Both the position numbers and the translations under genes were made by a program. A stretch of DNA of 64,000 bases from Agelaius tricolor (taxonomy: Eukaryota > Chordata > Aves > Passeriformes > Icteridae), in the NCBI GenBank assembly GCA_023055355.1, contig JALJCS010000002.1:85089001-85153000 (forward strand), read 5' to 3'. Below, piece after piece: positions 62,371-64,000 of this stretch. Under the pieces are notes generated by a model, which saw nothing but the letters and a program-made list of their open reading frames with translations, had not been told where the DNA came from and did not search any database. Within the stretch, counting starts at the first letter, position 1, and each line of letters begins with the position of its first letter.

Positions 62371-62893
62371 TGGTGAGAGCCCACCTGAAATACCATATTC
62401 AGCTTTGGGGCCCCCACCATAAGAAGGGCATGGACCTGCTGAGCAATTCCAGAGATGGTCCTGAAAATGACCAGAGGGCTGGAGTACTTCTCCAGGCTGG
62501 GAGAGCTGGGGCTGTTCAGCCTGCAGAAGAGAGGGTTCTGGAGAAACCTTGCAGCATCTTCCTCTGCCTAAAGGGGGCCTTACAGGAAACATTGAGAAGG
62601 GCTCTGTCATGGAGTGTAGTGATAGAATAGGGGGGAATGGTTCTAAACTGAAGAAGGGTAGATTTAGATTAGATATTAGGGAGAAAACCTTTACTGTGAA
62701 GCTCGAGAAGCACTGGAACAGGTTGCTCAGAGAAACTGTGGATGCTCTGTCCCTGGCAGTGTTCAAGGCCAGGTTGGATGGGGCTTTGAGTAACCTGCTC
62801 TAGTGGAAGGTGTCCCTGCCCATGTCAGGGGGGTTGGAACAAAAGGACACTTAAGGTCCCTACCAACACAAATCATTGCATTATCCTGTGCTG
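62371..62893 (+). mobile_element. CR1 LINE 3' fragment, + strand
   Basis: The fragment starts in the end of the reverse-transcriptase frame (MRAHLKYHIQLWGPHHKKGM, matching the CR1 VRPHLEY..WGPQHKKDM segment). It continues through CTGGGAGAGCTGGGGCTGTT, AGATTTAGATTAGATATTAG, AAGGCCAGGTTGGATGGGGC and CCCTGCCCATGTCAGGGGGG to a degenerate tail near 62893. At about 520 bases it is longer than the copy at 60401. Confidence 0.93.
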
Positions 62894-64000
62894 TGTAGAG
62901 GCCTCTAGAGAAGCAATACAATATTTATGTCTCTTCTTCCCATCACTTTGACCTCAGTCTTGCTGTCTTCAGCACCTGTCACCTTGCCCTTTACCCAGGT
63001 GCTAATCTTCCTTGGGCACTGGGATAGCTGAGTGATGGTCCAGCTGCCCCCTCCCTCCTCACTGCTTTTCCAGCAAACAGGTGTCCATATCTTTTGACCA
63101 TTGCAAATGATTGCATTTAATTATTTCTAGAAAATTTCCACTATGGTTTTAAAGTGTTTCTTCCAGAAATCTGGTTCATCTTTGCTAGGAAGCCATTGTA
63201 TGTCTCAAGCAAAGGTCAGGATGAATCATTTTGGAAAGCACGCCAACTGCAATGGACTCCCAGCTCCAGAGGAGTGGAAGTGTCTCCATGGTTTGCCACT
63301 TAAACATAAAGCCCTGAACACCCCCAGCTCCATTTGGAGTCAATGGGATGACTTGCATAAAGTAACAGATGGTGGGTATGACTGTAGGCAGTTCAAAAGC
63401 CAGAGGTGGATGGATCACAGCAGTAGATGGTCTCAGAGCTGTGGCTTTAAAAGGGTTATTGATTCATTTGGAAACTACTAGCATGAGTGACTTTGTAACA
63501 GACAGGATTATTTTGTCTCACCACATGCCAAACATAGAAAATGTACAGTTCAGCACTGTGAATTCTTCCAGTAATCGTCACATTAAACACCCAACAGGAT
63601 AAGCTACCAATGGACTGGATAATGCATTTTTCTTACATATGTTTGCAGCTACCAAGGGATGTGGGTTGTCCTCAAAAACATTGTGAGAAATTCTTCAGTT
63701 AAAGATCTAATAGGAAGGAGTTAAATTCAGAAGCAATCAACCAAACAAAAAAACAGTATGTGGATACTGATATAGCCTTGATCCAGACTGCTGCAGCTGT
63801 TCAAAAGAAGGAGAAATAAGTCACTCTGAGTGTGTATAGAAAATGCATGCTCAGAAATCATACAGAATCCATCTCATATCTGCTTCTATGCTGGGCAGCC
63901 TGAGGGAGCTGGGTCTTTCCTTTATGGGCCAGCTGAGGATGCTCCCGGTGACAAGGACACACAGCATGGTACCAATGGAGCCATCTCCAATCCCAGTTTC
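62894..64000. other. Non-coding sequence at the window end
   Basis: No gene was recognised. The 112-codon + frame at 63143-63481 overlaps a 77-codon - frame and has no domain I can name. Confidence 0.5.

Noticed and set aside
1..64000. CRISPR array, bacterial operon, tRNA or rRNA gene, endogenous retrovirus
   Set aside because: No regularly spaced repeats, no tRNA-like cloverleaf with box A/B, no rRNA blocks and no retroviral gag/pol/env frames were recognised. The window is vertebrate nuclear DNA.

Overview
The window looks like a bird nuclear chromosome. Two protein-coding genes are recognisable. Both are on the + strand, both have introns with GT..AG borders, and both are vertebrate orthologues. 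The young repeats are CR1 LINE copies ending in the octamer-like 3' tail and 'GGTCCCTTCCAACCCAAA' block typical of avian CR1. No Alu, L1 or other mammal-specific repeats were seen. The gene order NSMCE2 then TRIB1 is the arrangement known from human 8q24.13 and other amniotes. I cannot name the species.

Region 1 (1-37319) is intron of NSMCE2: AT-rich DNA with no exon I could recognise. It holds three CR1 copies (19248-19962, 27021-27309, 35555-35620), an older and much decayed CR1/L3-like copy (about 16540-17125), several fossil MIR/CORE-SINE-like pieces and short simple repeats. Region 2 (37320-41430) carries the last three coding exons of NSMCE2, which encode its SP-RING SUMO-ligase domain, and a short 3'UTR with an AATAAA. 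The rest of NSMCE2 lies upstream of the window.

Region 3 (41431-about 50400) is the roughly 9 kb spacer between the genes, with no recognisable gene. Region 4 (about 50400-56046) is the complete TRIB1 gene: a CpG island promoter, three coding exons (355 residues), two introns and a 1.8 kb 3'UTR ending at an AATAAA. Region 5 (56047-64000) is non-coding flank with two + strand CR1 copies (60401-60729, 62371-62893) and unique sequence that may hold regulatory elements.

The two genes are not functionally linked. NSMCE2 is a SUMO E3 ligase of the SMC5/6 DNA-repair complex. TRIB1 is a pseudokinase scaffold that brings the COP1 ubiquitin ligase to C/EBP-family substrates. I found no novel multi-gene system. 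The points most worth checking are the in-frame uORF and stop just before the TRIB1 start codon, three Pumilio-type elements in the TRIB1 3'UTR, two strong inverted repeats, and a cluster of nuclear-receptor-like half-sites downstream of TRIB1.
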